Source: CALMFG01 sp963666035
GTDB taxonomy: Bacteria > Bacillota > Clostridia > Christensenellales > CALMFG01
Reading direction: 5' to 3'
DNA: 64,000 bases
NCBI GenBank assembly: GCA_963666035.2
Contig: CAXXJI010000003.1
Location: 248,001 to 312,000 of the forward strand
Below the pieces are notes generated by a model. The model was not told the DNA's origin and did no database searches. It saw nothing but the letters and a program-made list of their open reading frames with translations. Positions 27,542 to 35,102 of the stretch are shown here, one piece after another (positions within the stretch are counted from its first letter, which is position 1; each line of letters begins with the position of its first letter). The position numbers were made by a program, and so were the translations under genes.

Positions 27542-28384
27542 ATGTTTGAAGTTCTGGAAAAGCGCGAACTCAATGAGCAGGTGACGCTGCTTAAAATCGC
27601 TGCACCGTTTGTAGCTAAAAAAGCCGAGCCTGGCCAATTTATTATTTTTAGGATTGATGAAGAAGGCGAGCGTGTGCCGCTGACCATTGCGGATTTTGAC
27701 CGTGAGGCAGGCAGTGTGACCATCATTTTTCAAAAGGTGGGGAAATCCACCGTTAAGCTCGGCGAAATGAATGTAGGAGATACCCTGCAGGATTTTGTAG
27801 GACCGCTGGGGGTCGCCAGTCATTTTGGCAGCGAAGTGAAAAAAGCCGCGGTGATCGGCGGCGGACTGGGTACCGCCATCGCGTATCCTCAGGCCAAGAA
27901 ACTGCACGGCATGGGCGTGGAAGTGACATCCATCTGCGGTTTTAGAAATAAAGATTTGATCATCTTAAACGACGAGATGGAAGCGGTCAGTGACAAACTG
28001 ATTATCACCACAGACGACGGCAGCAACGGAAATCAGGGCTTTGTCACCACTGCGCTGGAAAACGAGATTGAAAGTGGAGAGAAGTTCGATCTGGTCATCG
28101 CCATCGGCCCGCTTATCATGATGAAATTTGTGTCTCAGCTGACCAAGAAATATGGCATCAGGACCATTGTCAGCATGAACCCGATTATGATTGACGGTAC
28201 AGGGATGTGCGGCGGATGCCGGGTGACTGTGGGAGGCGAAACCAAGTTTGCCTGCGTGGATGGTCCGGATTTTGACGGACACCTGATTGACTTTGATGAA
28301 GCGATGCGCAGAAGTCAGGTCTATAAGACACAAGAAAAGCAGAGCCTGGAAGCGCATGAATGTCGCATCGGCTTGGATAAATAG
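27542..28384 (+). CDS. nfnA: Electron-bifurcating transhydrogenase NfnAB, small subunit (ferredoxin:NADP reductase alpha)
   Basis: NfnAB couples NADPH, NAD+ and ferredoxin by flavin bifurcation. The 280-residue subunit has an FAD domain (PLTIADFD region near 42), an NAD domain with AVIGGGLGTAIAYP (about 105) and the C-terminal [2Fe-2S] ligands in GMCGGCRVTV and FACVDGPDFDG. It is 12 bases upstream of the large subunit gene. A weak promoter (TTGGCG / TATAAT, 19-base spacer, 27441-27471) precedes it. The same domain set occurs in sulfide dehydrogenase SudB and PyrK, but the adjacent gltD-like gene fits Nfn/Sud best. Confidence 0.9.
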   Translation: MFEVLEKRELNEQVTLLKIAAPFVAKKAEPGQFIIFRIDEEGERVPLTIADFDREAGSVTIIFQKVGKSTVKLGEMNVGDTLQDFVGPLGVASHFGSEVKKAAVIGGGLGTAIAYPQAKKLHGMGVEVTSICGFRNKDLIILNDEMEAVSDKLIITTDDGSNGNQGFVTTALENEIESGEKFDLVIAIGPLIMMKFVSQLTKKYGIRTIVSMNPIMIDGTGMCGGCRVTVGGETKFACVDGPDFDGHLIDFDEAMRRSQVYKTQEKQSLEAHECRIGLDK

Positions 28385-28396
28385 GGGGGGCGCACT

Positions 28397-29797
28397 ATGG
28401 CAAAAGCGAATATGATACCCGAAAAAACGAAGATGCCCGAACAGGACCCAAAAGTACGGGCGCGTAATTTTCAAGAAGTGACGCTGGGCTATACCGAAGC
28501 AATGGCAATCGGTGAGGCTGAGCGGTGTTTGGAATGCAAACACCAGCCGTGTGTCAGCGGCTGTCCGGTCAGCGTGCAGATTCCTCAGTTCATTGCGCTC
28601 GTGAAGGAAGGCAAATTCATTGAAGGATATAAAAAAATCGTGGAGACCAATGCACTGCCTGCTATCTGCGGACGTGTCTGCCCGCAGGAGGAGCAATGTG
28701 AGGCGCAGTGTGTACGGGGCATCAAACACGAACCGGTCGGTATCGGACGACTGGAGCGTTTTGTGGCGGATTACGCGATCGCGCACGGCGGTGTGGAGAT
28801 GCCAAAAATCGAGAAAAACGGCATCAAGGTTGCGATCGTTGGTTCGGGGCCGGCGGGGCTGGCCTGCGCGGGCGATTTGGCCAAGCTGGGTTACAGCGTA
28901 ACCGTCTTTGAAGCGTTCCATACGGCCGGCGGAGTTTTGCAGTATGGCATCCCCGAATTCCGTTTGCCCAAAAAGTTGGTGGCCACCGAGATTGATGTGC
29001 TGAAAAAGCTGGGAGTGGAAGTGATGACCAATATGGTCATCGGTAAGGTGCTGACATTGGATGAGATTAAGGAAATGGGCTATGCGGCTATCTTTATCGG
29101 TACCGGTGCGGGACTGCCCAAGTTTATGAATATTGAAGGTGAAAACTTAAACGGCGTCTTTTCGGCCAATGAGTTTCTAACGCGCATCAACCTGATGAAG
29201 GCCTATAAATTCCCAGACTACGATACACCGCTGGGACAATACAAAAAAGTAGCGGTTGTCGGCGGCGGTAACGTGGCGATGGACGCCGCGAGAAGCGCAT
29301 TGCGGCTGGGTGCGGATAAAGTTTATATCGTATATCGCCGGAGCGAGAAAGAGATGCCCGCGCGAGACGAGGAGATAGAACACGCCAAAGAAGAGGGCGT
29401 GGAGATGCTGCTGCTAAACAACCCCACCAAAATCATCGGATCCGAGGACGGCTGGGTGAAGGGCATGGAGGTCATCAAGATGGTACTGGGCGAACCGGAC
29501 GAAAGCGGACGCCGACGGCCGAAAGAGATGCCGGGTTCCGAATTCGTTTTGGACGTAGACGCCGTGGTGGTGGCTATCGGCCAAAGCCCGAATCCGCTGA
29601 TTAAAAACACGACCAAAGGCCTTGCTACGCAAAGCTGGGGCGGCATCATCACCGAAGAGGCGACCGGGGCAACCAACCTGCCCGGTATCTATGCGGGCGG
29701 CGACACGGTGACTGGTGCGGCCACCGTTATTCTGGCGATGGGCGCAGGTAAAGGCGCGGCCGCGGCGATGGACGCATATATCAAGCAGAAAGGATAA
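28397..29797 (+). CDS. nfnB: Electron-bifurcating transhydrogenase NfnAB, large subunit (GltD-like)
   Basis: A 466-residue flavoprotein. The N-terminal part carries the two [4Fe-4S] sites CLECKHQPCVSGCPV and CGRVCPQEEQCEAQC (about residues 40-115). The FAD loop is VGSGPAGLACAGDLA (about 145) and the NADPH loop is VVGGGNVAMDAARSA (about 285). It is the size of NfnB, not of full glutamate synthase small subunit, and pairs with the 280-residue gene upstream. The flavodoxin gene follows after 5 bases, so all three probably share a transcript. Confidence 0.9.
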   Translation: MAKANMIPEKTKMPEQDPKVRARNFQEVTLGYTEAMAIGEAERCLECKHQPCVSGCPVSVQIPQFIALVKEGKFIEGYKKIVETNALPAICGRVCPQEEQCEAQCVRGIKHEPVGIGRLERFVADYAIAHGGVEMPKIEKNGIKVAIVGSGPAGLACAGDLAKLGYSVTVFEAFHTAGGVLQYGIPEFRLPKKLVATEIDVLKKLGVEVMTNMVIGKVLTLDEIKEMGYAAIFIGTGAGLPKFMNIEGENLNGVFSANEFLTRINLMKAYKFPDYDTPLGQYKKVAVVGGGNVAMDAARSALRLGADKVYIVYRRSEKEMPARDEEIEHAKEEGVEMLLLNNPTKIIGSEDGWVKGMEVIKMVLGEPDESGRRRPKEMPGSEFVLDVDAVVVAIGQSPNPLIKNTTKGLATQSWGGIITEEATGATNLPGIYAGGDTVTGAATVILAMGAGKGAAAAMDAYIKQKG

Positions 29798-29802
29798 GCG
29801 CG

Positions 29803-30276
29803 ATGAAAACGCTGATCGCATACGCGACCAAAACCGGCACCGCTGAAAAAGCGGCCGAGATGATTGCGGAAAAACTGAATGAAAAGCCGGATGTCGTCAA
29901 TATCGGCACATCAAAAACACCTGACCTGTCGGCCTATGATTTTATTCTGGTCGGCGGCCCCATACATATGGGCCGCGTGAACAAAGCAGTGAAGAAGTTT
30001 TTGGCCAAAAACAAAAAAGTTTTGCTGTCCAAGCGATTTGGCCTGTATTTAGCTTGCGGATATCCGGAAGAGATTGAGAAGTACTTTAATGCGATCTTAG
30101 GCGAGGGACTGAAACCCCGCGCTGAAATCCTGTCGGATATCGGCTATGCCTATTATTTGGAGAAAATGGGGCCGATCGCGCAAAAAGTCGTCTTTGAGTT
30201 TGTCAAGATCAATGAGACGGTAGAGGCGTATAAACCCGAAGCGATACAAGCAATTGCGGATACGATTAATAAATAA
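29803..30276 (+). CDS. Flavodoxin-domain protein
   Basis: A 157-residue protein with the FMN phosphate loop YATKTGTAEKAAE at the start and the second loop FILVGGPIHMGRVNKAVKKF. The longer C-terminal tail resembles HemG-like/flavodoxin-5 proteins, not classical electron-carrier flavodoxins. It directly follows nfnB (start 5 bases after the stop) and is followed by a terminator, so it is likely an electron partner or accessory in the same redox unit. True protoporphyrinogen oxidase activity is not supported by context. Confidence 0.85.
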   Translation: MKTLIAYATKTGTAEKAAEMIAEKLNEKPDVVNIGTSKTPDLSAYDFILVGGPIHMGRVNKAVKKFLAKNKKVLLSKRFGLYLACGYPEEIEKYFNAILGEGLKPRAEILSDIGYAYYLEKMGPIAQKVVFEFVKINETVEAYKPEAIQAIADTINK

Positions 30277-30295
30277 GAGCAAAATCAATTTAAAG

Positions 30296-30319
30296 CGGCC
30301 AAACGGCCGTCTTTTTTTT
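30296..30319 (+). terminator. Terminator of the nfnAB-flavodoxin unit
   Basis: CGGCC and GGCCG form a tight stem over a 4-base loop, followed by a long T-run. Confidence 0.85.
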
Positions 30320-30327
30320 TAGTTTTA

Positions 30328-30378
30328 TTGACCAGAGTCAAAAAATATATTGACCTGGGTCAATTATAAGATTATACT
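30328..30378 (+). promoter_or_regulatory. TetR gene promoter with two tandem operators
   Basis: TTGACC (30350-30355) and TATACT (30373-30378) with a 17-base spacer form the promoter. The -35 lies inside ATTGACCTGGGTCAAT (30349-30364), a perfect 7-2-7 palindrome. A second, imperfect copy, TTGACCAGAGTCAA, lies at 30328-30341; the centres are 22 bases apart, about two helical turns. This fits autoregulation by the TetR protein downstream. Confidence 0.78.
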
Positions 30379-30408
30379 GACAATAAGCTAATGAGAGGAG
30401 CAAAGCGG

Positions 30409-31011
30409 ATGACCAAAGCGGATGATGTTAAAGCCTTGCTGATGGAGACTTCGGATCGGCTTTTTTTCGAAAATGGATACGATGCGGTTGGGGTGGCCGA
30501 TATCTGCAAAGCGGTGGGTAAAGCTAAGGGACTTTTCTTTTATTACTTCGAGAAGAAAGAAAATGTGGTCAAGGCATTGACAGAAAACCAGATTCGACAG
30601 ATGTCAGCGCACCTGAACGAAACGCTCGGCCGGATGCAGTTGACTGCGACGGACAAGCTTCAGTTTCTGATGAATACGCTGATCTCAAGACAGAGCACAG
30701 GGCCGCGGACGATGGCCTACTTTAAGCAAAGCGGCATTCCCGAATGGTTTGATTTTTATGCGCATGAGTTGAAGGACCGCTATGTATTTCCCATTATCCG
30801 CGAAACAGCCAAAGCGGTGGCGGAAGGAAACGAGAATAGGCGCATCACGGATGAAGCGATTGAAATTATCTATCTGGGTATTTCAGCCTTTATGCATCGC
30901 AACTTTCAGCGGATGGCGGACGAAATATATTACAGGCAGGCGGTATCGGCTATTTCAGTGACGCTGGAAAACGCGCTCAGCCTGCCGGACGGCAGTATTG
31001 TGATTGAGTAA
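30409..31011 (+). CDS. TetR/AcrR-family regulator
   Basis: A 200-residue regulator. The N-terminal HTH reads ADICKAVGKAKGLFFYYFEKKE (positions about 32-53; key residues G, F, Y, F), typical of TetR. The C-terminal ligand domain is not assignable. ATG 30409 is favoured over 30391 because GAGGAG lies 8 bases before it. The polyferredoxin gene follows after 23 bases, and the tandem palindromes upstream suggest autoregulation of the pair. Confidence 0.88.
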   Translation: MTKADDVKALLMETSDRLFFENGYDAVGVADICKAVGKAKGLFFYYFEKKENVVKALTENQIRQMSAHLNETLGRMQLTATDKLQFLMNTLISRQSTGPRTMAYFKQSGIPEWFDFYAHELKDRYVFPIIRETAKAVAEGNENRRITDEAIEIIYLGISAFMHRNFQRMADEIYYRQAVSAISVTLENALSLPDGSIVIE

Positions 31012-31034
31012 AACAATTTGAAGGAGAAAGAGAT

Positions 31035-31766
31035 ATGAAAAAAACAAGTAAACGGCAAAACTTACGAAAAGCACTGGTCTTCGCGGCGTTTCTGCTTTTC
31101 CCGGTGGTCATCAACTATATGTCCCCGATGCTGATTATCATGGGGGCCAGCGAGGGAGTTGTCGGTGGCAGCGCCATTCTGTTTGGACTGCTGTTTATAT
31201 CGTCCCTGTTTTTCGGGCGGGCATGGTGCAGCTGGGTGTGCCCGGCGGGCGGATTTCATGAAGCATGCACAGCCGTTACCGCACGTAAGGCTAAAACCTC
31301 ATGGGGCAACATCGTTCGCCTGGTGATCTGGGGAATATGGCTGGGTGTGATCGTGCTGATGTTCGTCCGTGCGGGATGGGTCGCCAGCGTTGATCCGCTC
31401 TATATGACCGAAACCGGTGTTTCGTTTATGGGATCGGGGATGATTATGTTCATCTATCTCGCGGTGGTGCTGTTGGCATTTGTCATGGTACTCATCTGGG
31501 GCAACCGCGCTTTTTGCAAATACCTTTGCTGGATGGCACCGTTTATGATGATTGGCAGCAAAATTCGCTATGCACTGAAAATCCCGGGCATATACCTGAA
31601 GCCCCACAAGGATTTGTGTATTTCATGCGGGCGATGCAGCCAGAACTGCCCCATGGATATCGATGTGCAGGGCATGGTGCTGAAAGAAAACTTCAACAAC
31701 AGCGAATGCATTATGTGTATGCAGTGCGCAGATATCTGCCCGAAAAGTGCTATCACAACAAAATAA
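31035..31766 (+). CDS. Membrane polyferredoxin (NapH/YccM-like 4Fe-4S protein)
   Basis: A 243-residue protein with about four membrane helices (near 12-30, 40-62, 92-112 and 130-155). It has two CxxxCP-type membrane motifs, WCSWVCPAGGFHE and FCKYLCWMAPF, and a C-terminal double [4Fe-4S] ferredoxin domain (CISCGRCSQNCPMD and CIMCMQCADICPKS). Relatives pass electrons through or along the membrane. The TetR gene upstream is its likely regulator. The donor and acceptor are unknown; it may connect to the ferredoxin and flavodoxin pools encoded nearby. Confidence 0.88.
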   Translation: MKKTSKRQNLRKALVFAAFLLFPVVINYMSPMLIIMGASEGVVGGSAILFGLLFISSLFFGRAWCSWVCPAGGFHEACTAVTARKAKTSWGNIVRLVIWGIWLGVIVLMFVRAGWVASVDPLYMTETGVSFMGSGMIMFIYLAVVLLAFVMVLIWGNRAFCKYLCWMAPFMMIGSKIRYALKIPGIYLKPHKDLCISCGRCSQNCPMDIDVQGMVLKENFNNSECIMCMQCADICPKSAITTK

Positions 31767-31772
31767 GACGAA

Positions 31773-31807
31773 AAAAAAGAGCGTATCCGATGGGATGCGC
31801 TTTTTTA
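31773..31807. terminator. Bidirectional terminator between the polyferredoxin and holin-family genes
   Basis: AGCGTATCC and GGGATGCGCT pair across a 3-base loop, with A-run and T-run flanks on the two sides. It lies between two converging genes. Confidence 0.85.
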
Positions 31808-31808
31808 T

Positions 31809-32171
31809 TTACATGTGCGTTGCCACGATGCGGCGAATTCGGTTGCGTGATATGCGATGTATGTCGTCGGCCAGCATGATGACAAAGGCGATCAGCAGCA
31901 TCACCCAAAAACCTTGAATCGGTTTGCCGACGATGGCGTTGGCGATCACCAGCGACAGCAGGTTGGCAAATACCGAAGCGATGCCGAAGGTGATGAAATT
32001 GAAGGGGAGCGCTACGGCCACAAACAACGGCCGCAGCAGGGTGTTGACGCCCGCCAGCACCGCCGCCAGAATGAATATCGCTTGCACCGACAGCTCGGGC
32101 ACAAGGCCGGACACGGCGGAGAGCCACAGGATAACACTATAAACAATAAATTTAATCATCAGTCTTAACAT
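31809..32171 (-). CDS. Phage-holin-family membrane protein (chromosomal type)
   Basis: A 120-residue four-helix membrane protein of the family annotated as phage holin superfamily IV, widespread on bacterial chromosomes and not tied to phage. Helices lie at about 5-22, 28-48, 52-75 and 88-108, and the C-terminus is basic (RISRNRIRR). ATG 32171 has GAGGTGA 5 bases upstream. It is the last gene after DUF2089, SHOCT-like and a small protein, so a role in envelope stress or membrane homeostasis is plausible but inferred. Confidence 0.78.
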   Translation of the reverse strand: MLRLMIKFIVYSVILWLSAVSGLVPELSVQAIFILAAVLAGVNTLLRPLFVAVALPFNFITFGIASVFANLLSLVIANAIVGKPIQGFWVMLLIAFVIMLADDIHRISRNRIRRIVATHM

Positions 32172-32176
32172 TTTAA

Positions 32177-32455
32177 TCACCTCAAAAGAATGCTGACCTT
32201 GACAGGGCCGTCGTCATTTTTCACTTTTACCTTGACCAAATCCAGGCTGCCATAAGCGCGCAGCTCCTCAAAAAAGACCTGAAGCATGGTCACCACGGAC
32301 AACACCTTTTTGGGAAACGGCCGGAACAGACAGAAGAAGTCGGTAATGCCTTCGATGACTTCTTCGGTACAGCGTAATGGGAGCACGGCCAGCGGAAGGC
32401 AGAAGGCTTTGATGCGAAGATGGAAGATTAAAAGCTGCGATCTTCTAGTCCACAT
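32177..32455 (-). CDS. Small hypothetical protein in the DUF2089 operon
   Basis: A 92-residue protein I do not recognise. The N-terminal half is basic and hydrophobic (LLIFHLRIKAFCLPLAVLPL) and the C-terminus ends KVKVKNDDGPVKVSILLR. It overlaps the SHOCT-like gene by 11 bases and ends a few bases from the holin-family start, so it is translated from the same message. The C-terminal strand pattern resembles that of the upstream SHOCT-like protein (RVRVNARGD and VKVYVD), which could mean a related beta-domain. Confidence 0.6.
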   Translation of the reverse strand: MWTRRSQLLIFHLRIKAFCLPLAVLPLRCTEEVIEGITDFFCLFRPFPKKVLSVVTMLQVFFEELRAYGSLDLVKVKVKNDDGPVKVSILLR

Positions 32456-32861
32456 AGACTTTCACCGTAGTGCCGTTTTCTTCGTCGCCCGATTCGATGT
32501 TGACGAGTTCCTCGGTAATCTCGCCGTTTTCAAACAGTTCAATCAGCTCGGCTAGGTTGATGGAATCAAGGTCGATGCCTTGCTCCGCCAGTTCTTTTTT
32601 GGCTTCGTTCGGGACCAGTGATACCAACCCCAGCGCTTTTTTAGCAACCGTCAGTGGCACGTTAACTTCCACTTTGGCACTATCTTTTTTGGCGTCCCCG
32701 CGTGCGTTGACACGAACGCGCAGCATCTCGAATTTTCCGCTTCTGGCTTTGGACGCAGAAGATGCGCCGCCCGTTACGGCACTAATCAGGTTTTCGCCTT
32801 CTTCGGTGGTGATTTTTCCGTCTTTCACCATCTCTAGAATTTTCATAATCTCTTCGTTCAT
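32445..32861 (-). CDS. SHOCT-like domain protein (YvlB-related)
   Basis: A 138-residue protein with an N-terminal SHOCT-like helix pair (ILEMVKDGKITTEEGENLIS, residues about 8-27), a middle beta segment (FEMLRVRVNARG) and a second acidic segment, LIELFENGEITEELVNIE. SHOCT-like domains occur next to DUF2089 and DUF4097 genes in Bacillota. It lies 26 bases after the DUF2089 gene. The function is unknown; membrane-stress signalling is the usual guess for this gene set. Confidence 0.75.
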   Translation of the reverse strand: MNEEIMKILEMVKDGKITTEEGENLISAVTGGASSASKARSGKFEMLRVRVNARGDAKKDSAKVEVNVPLTVAKKALGLVSLVPNEAKKELAEQGIDLDSINLAELIELFENGEITEELVNIESGDEENGTTVKVYVD

Positions 32862-32887
32862 TTTTATTACTCCTTATTTAACAATGG

Positions 32888-33262
32888 TTAGATGTTCTTC
32901 AGCATCTCAGCCGCCTGATCTGCGGTGATCTCACCGTTGTTCAAGCGGTCAAAAACGGCACTGCGTTCTTTTTTAAGCTCGTCTGGCGACATGCTGCCCG
33001 CCAGCCCCAAACGCTTGATAACGCCGTCCAGCTTACCGCGAACAGTGGGGTATGAGATGCCGAGTTCCTTTTCCACATCCTTGATGTTCCCGCGGCACTT
33101 TAGGAAGGTTAAGACAAAATGGCTGTCGTCTTCGCTAAGGTCGCAGAAATCACATCCGCTGAAATGCCCGACCAGTTCGGATTTGCACTTTTTGCAAGTG
33201 AGCTGGGTGATCTCGTAAGATCCGCCGCATACAGGGCACGTGGAAGGTGCGCGTAGTTTCAT
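32888..33262 (-). CDS. DUF2089-type zinc-ribbon/HTH protein
   Basis: A 124-residue protein. The N-terminus is a zinc ribbon (CPVCGG, then CKKCKSELVGHFSGCDFC). The middle is an HTH-like region, FLKCRGNIKDVEKELGISYP followed by TVRGKLDGVI, and the C-terminus has a SHOCT-like LNNGEITADQAAEMLKNI. This is the DUF2089 architecture and it looks like a transcription factor. It is the first gene of a four-gene operon with its own promoter and a remarkable palindrome upstream, so autoregulation is likely. Confidence 0.85.
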   Translation of the reverse strand: MKLRAPSTCPVCGGSYEITQLTCKKCKSELVGHFSGCDFCDLSEDDSHFVLTFLKCRGNIKDVEKELGISYPTVRGKLDGVIKRLGLAGSMSPDELKKERSAVFDRLNNGEITADQAAEMLKNI

Positions 33263-33294
33263 GTTGGTTCCTCACAATCATTAATGATATTTAT

Positions 33295-33323
33295 TAAATA
33301 CCATAATTAATTAAGAATGTCAA
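33295..33323 (-). promoter_or_regulatory. Promoter of the DUF2089 operon
   Basis: On the minus strand TTGACA (33323-33318) and TATTTA (33300-33295) lie 17 bases apart, about 33 bases before the ATG. Confidence 0.75.
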
Positions 33324-33325
33324 TA

Positions 33326-33371
33326 TAAAAATTAATATATTTAATATATGAATTAAATATATTAATTTTTA
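33326..33371. repeat. Perfect 20-bp inverted repeat upstream of DUF2089
   Basis: Two 20-base arms (33326-33345 and 33352-33371) are exact reverse complements around a 6-base loop, atatga. The arms are all A/T. The element begins 3 bases upstream of the -35 box of the DUF2089 promoter. It could be an operator, an UP-like element or a cruciform site. Confidence 0.85.
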
Positions 33372-33466
33372 ATATGATTTTAGTCAAAAAAACAAGATTT
33401 TTGATCAAAAATAAACAATCTTCGGTATTAACAAACGGTAAAACCATATAATGGAAACTATTAGAA

Positions 33467-33495
33467 TTGAAAAATAAGCGGTTGAATGGTATAAT
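33467..33495 (+). promoter_or_regulatory. Promoter of the frameshifted TetR gene
   Basis: TTGAAA (33467-33472) and TATAAT (33490-33495) with a 17-base spacer lie 30 bases upstream of the ATG. Confidence 0.75.
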
Positions 33496-33525
33496 TCTAC
33501 TAATAACGATGACAGGCAGGAAGCG

Positions 33526-34147
33526 ATGGAACTTAGCCGAACGAGACAAAAGCAGTACGATAATATTGTTGACAGTGCCAGAGAACTGTTTATCGCGCAT
33601 GGGATAGAGACGACATCTATGCGTGACATCGCCGCGGCGGCAGGGGTAGAGCGCAAAACGGTTTATAAATTATTTTTCGTCCAAAGAGGAACTGGCCACC
33701 CATGTGCTGGTCAATATGGAGGAGCTGGGTGCGTTTTTTGCATTGGGCGATTACGGTGAAACGGATGGAAAAACCGGTTATGAGATGCTGGAAAACATTC
33801 TAAAACTGTGGGCAGAAAAATATCAGGATTTTAAAGATGCGTTGATGTTCAGCTTTCAGTACAATTACCATTTCAATACAGAGTCCCAGCTGAAAGACTA
33901 TGTTTCCACGTCAGATGAGATCGGCAAAAGCAAGATCGGCAGAGCGATTAAAATAGGTCTGGAAGACGGTTCGATCTTCACCGACGGTATGGATGCCGAA
34001 CTCACCAGCTTCACGGTGATCCGCATGTGCCGGAGTGTGATAGAAAAGCAGTTGTATCGCAGTCAGGCGGTCAACGCCGAACTCGGCAGGGATTTTGACA
34101 CCATTGACCATGCGTTTACGCTGGTGCTTCGCGGACTGAAAGCCTAG
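33526..34147 (+). pseudogene. TetR/AcrR-family regulator, single-base frameshift
   Basis: The N-terminal half reads MELSRTRQKQYDNIVDSARE and continues to the TetR HTH (DIAAAAGVERKTVYK). At the T5 run 33673-33677 the frame is lost. The rest of the protein (SSKEELATHVLVNMEELG and on to LRGLKA) continues in another frame to 34147. Removing one T gives YKLFSSKEEL, a normal TetR sequence, and a protein of about 207 residues. Either a homopolymer sequencing error or a real, possibly reversible, slippage mutation explains it. It is convergent with the YczE-like membrane gene. Confidence 0.82.
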
Positions 34148-34159
34148 AAAAGAAATGTT

Positions 34160-34190
34160 AAAGACCATCAATTATTTGATGGTCTTTTTT
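34160..34190. terminator. Bidirectional terminator, TetR / YczE-like gene
   Basis: AAAGACCATCA and TGATGGTCTTT form a perfect stem with a T-run. It covers the last codons of the minus-strand gene. Confidence 0.85.
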
Positions 34191-34908
34191 TTCGCGAAAA
34201 CAGATCAAAAAGGTTGTATTCCAAAATACGGTGTTCGTTTTCTTCACCAAAAAAGTGGATACGTGAAACGGTTTTAATCAGCAGTTTCTCAGTTTGGCCG
34301 ACTACGAAACCAATGATGATCAGGGAAAGAAGCGTACCCCAGCCGATACCCAGGACATGGCCGAGTGTCAGCAATGTCAACGAAACGGTCAGGACGAAAA
34401 AAGAACTGTCCGTGATGACTTTCATTTTACTTAAACTGATTGATTTGGCTTTTGCGACATCGCGAACGAATACCAGATCAGGAACAGGCGGGTAGGTGGA
34501 AAAAACCAGCATGCCTGCGCCGATGCCGGTGATGACCGAAGCGACAACGACGATCAGAATTTTGATAATCACTGAGCTAAACGAAAGATTTGAAAAAGCC
34601 AGCGTCATCGCATCGATCGTCAGGCCCAAAAGATAGGCGGTAATAAAAGACGCCAGCATGCTGGCGGTAAAGCGCTTAAGCAGGATGATGGCCACCAGCA
34701 AAACCATGCATTGCACAATCGTGACCCACATTCCGACTGTAAACAAACCAGTGATGTCCGACAACGCATATGGGAAACTTGTAATCACTGTGATACCGAG
34801 ATCGGCCTTAATCATCAGCGGGATGCCAAAGCCCAATAAGAAAACACTGATAAAATAGAGCAGTATGGCAGGGATTTTAATTTTGTTTTTCATTGATGTC
34901 ACTTTCAT
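34168..34908 (-). CDS. YczE/YitT-like integral membrane protein (DUF6198 type)
   Basis: A 246-residue protein with about six to seven helices. The opening YFISVFLLGFGIPLMIKADL and the GWGTLLSLIIIGFVVG segment resemble the YczE/YyaS family of Bacillota, whose substrate is not established. Two ATG codons (34908 and 34893) are possible; neither has a strong ribosome site, so the start is uncertain. It is divergent from the subtilase gene and convergent with the broken TetR gene. Confidence 0.75.
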   Translation of the reverse strand: MKVTSMKNKIKIPAILLYFISVFLLGFGIPLMIKADLGITVITSFPYALSDITGLFTVGMWVTIVQCMVLLVAIILLKRFTASMLASFITAYLLGLTIDAMTLAFSNLSFSSVIIKILIVVVASVITGIGAGMLVFSTYPPVPDLVFVRDVAKAKSISLSKMKVITDSSFFVLTVSLTLLTLGHVLGIGWGTLLSLIIIGFVVGQTEKLLIKTVSRIHFFGEENEHRILEYNLFDLFSRKKRPSNN

Positions 34909-35102
34909 TATTTGAGTATTTACGCCAGCGACAACACTATATACTAAAAGCTTTATAGATGCAATCTTATAAATATACGATTAAAGAAAATTGAGAAAAA
35001 TGCCGAAATCTCTATTTAAGGATAGTTTTTTTGTTTATATATAGGCTGACCGAAGAAGAAATTTTGACTGCAGGCGTGTTATGGGGAGTTTGTGAGGCAA
35101 AC

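Noticed and set aside
27965..28921. 318-codon minus-strand frame opposite nfnA/nfnB
   Set aside because: It overlaps two well-supported genes and resembles no protein; codon-bias shadow.
31809..32171. Holin-family gene as sign of a prophage
   Set aside because: No other phage genes lie nearby; this family is common on chromosomes outside prophages.
33704..34147. Stand-alone 147-residue protein
   Set aside because: It is the C-terminal part of the frameshifted TetR gene; it has no own ribosome site or HTH.
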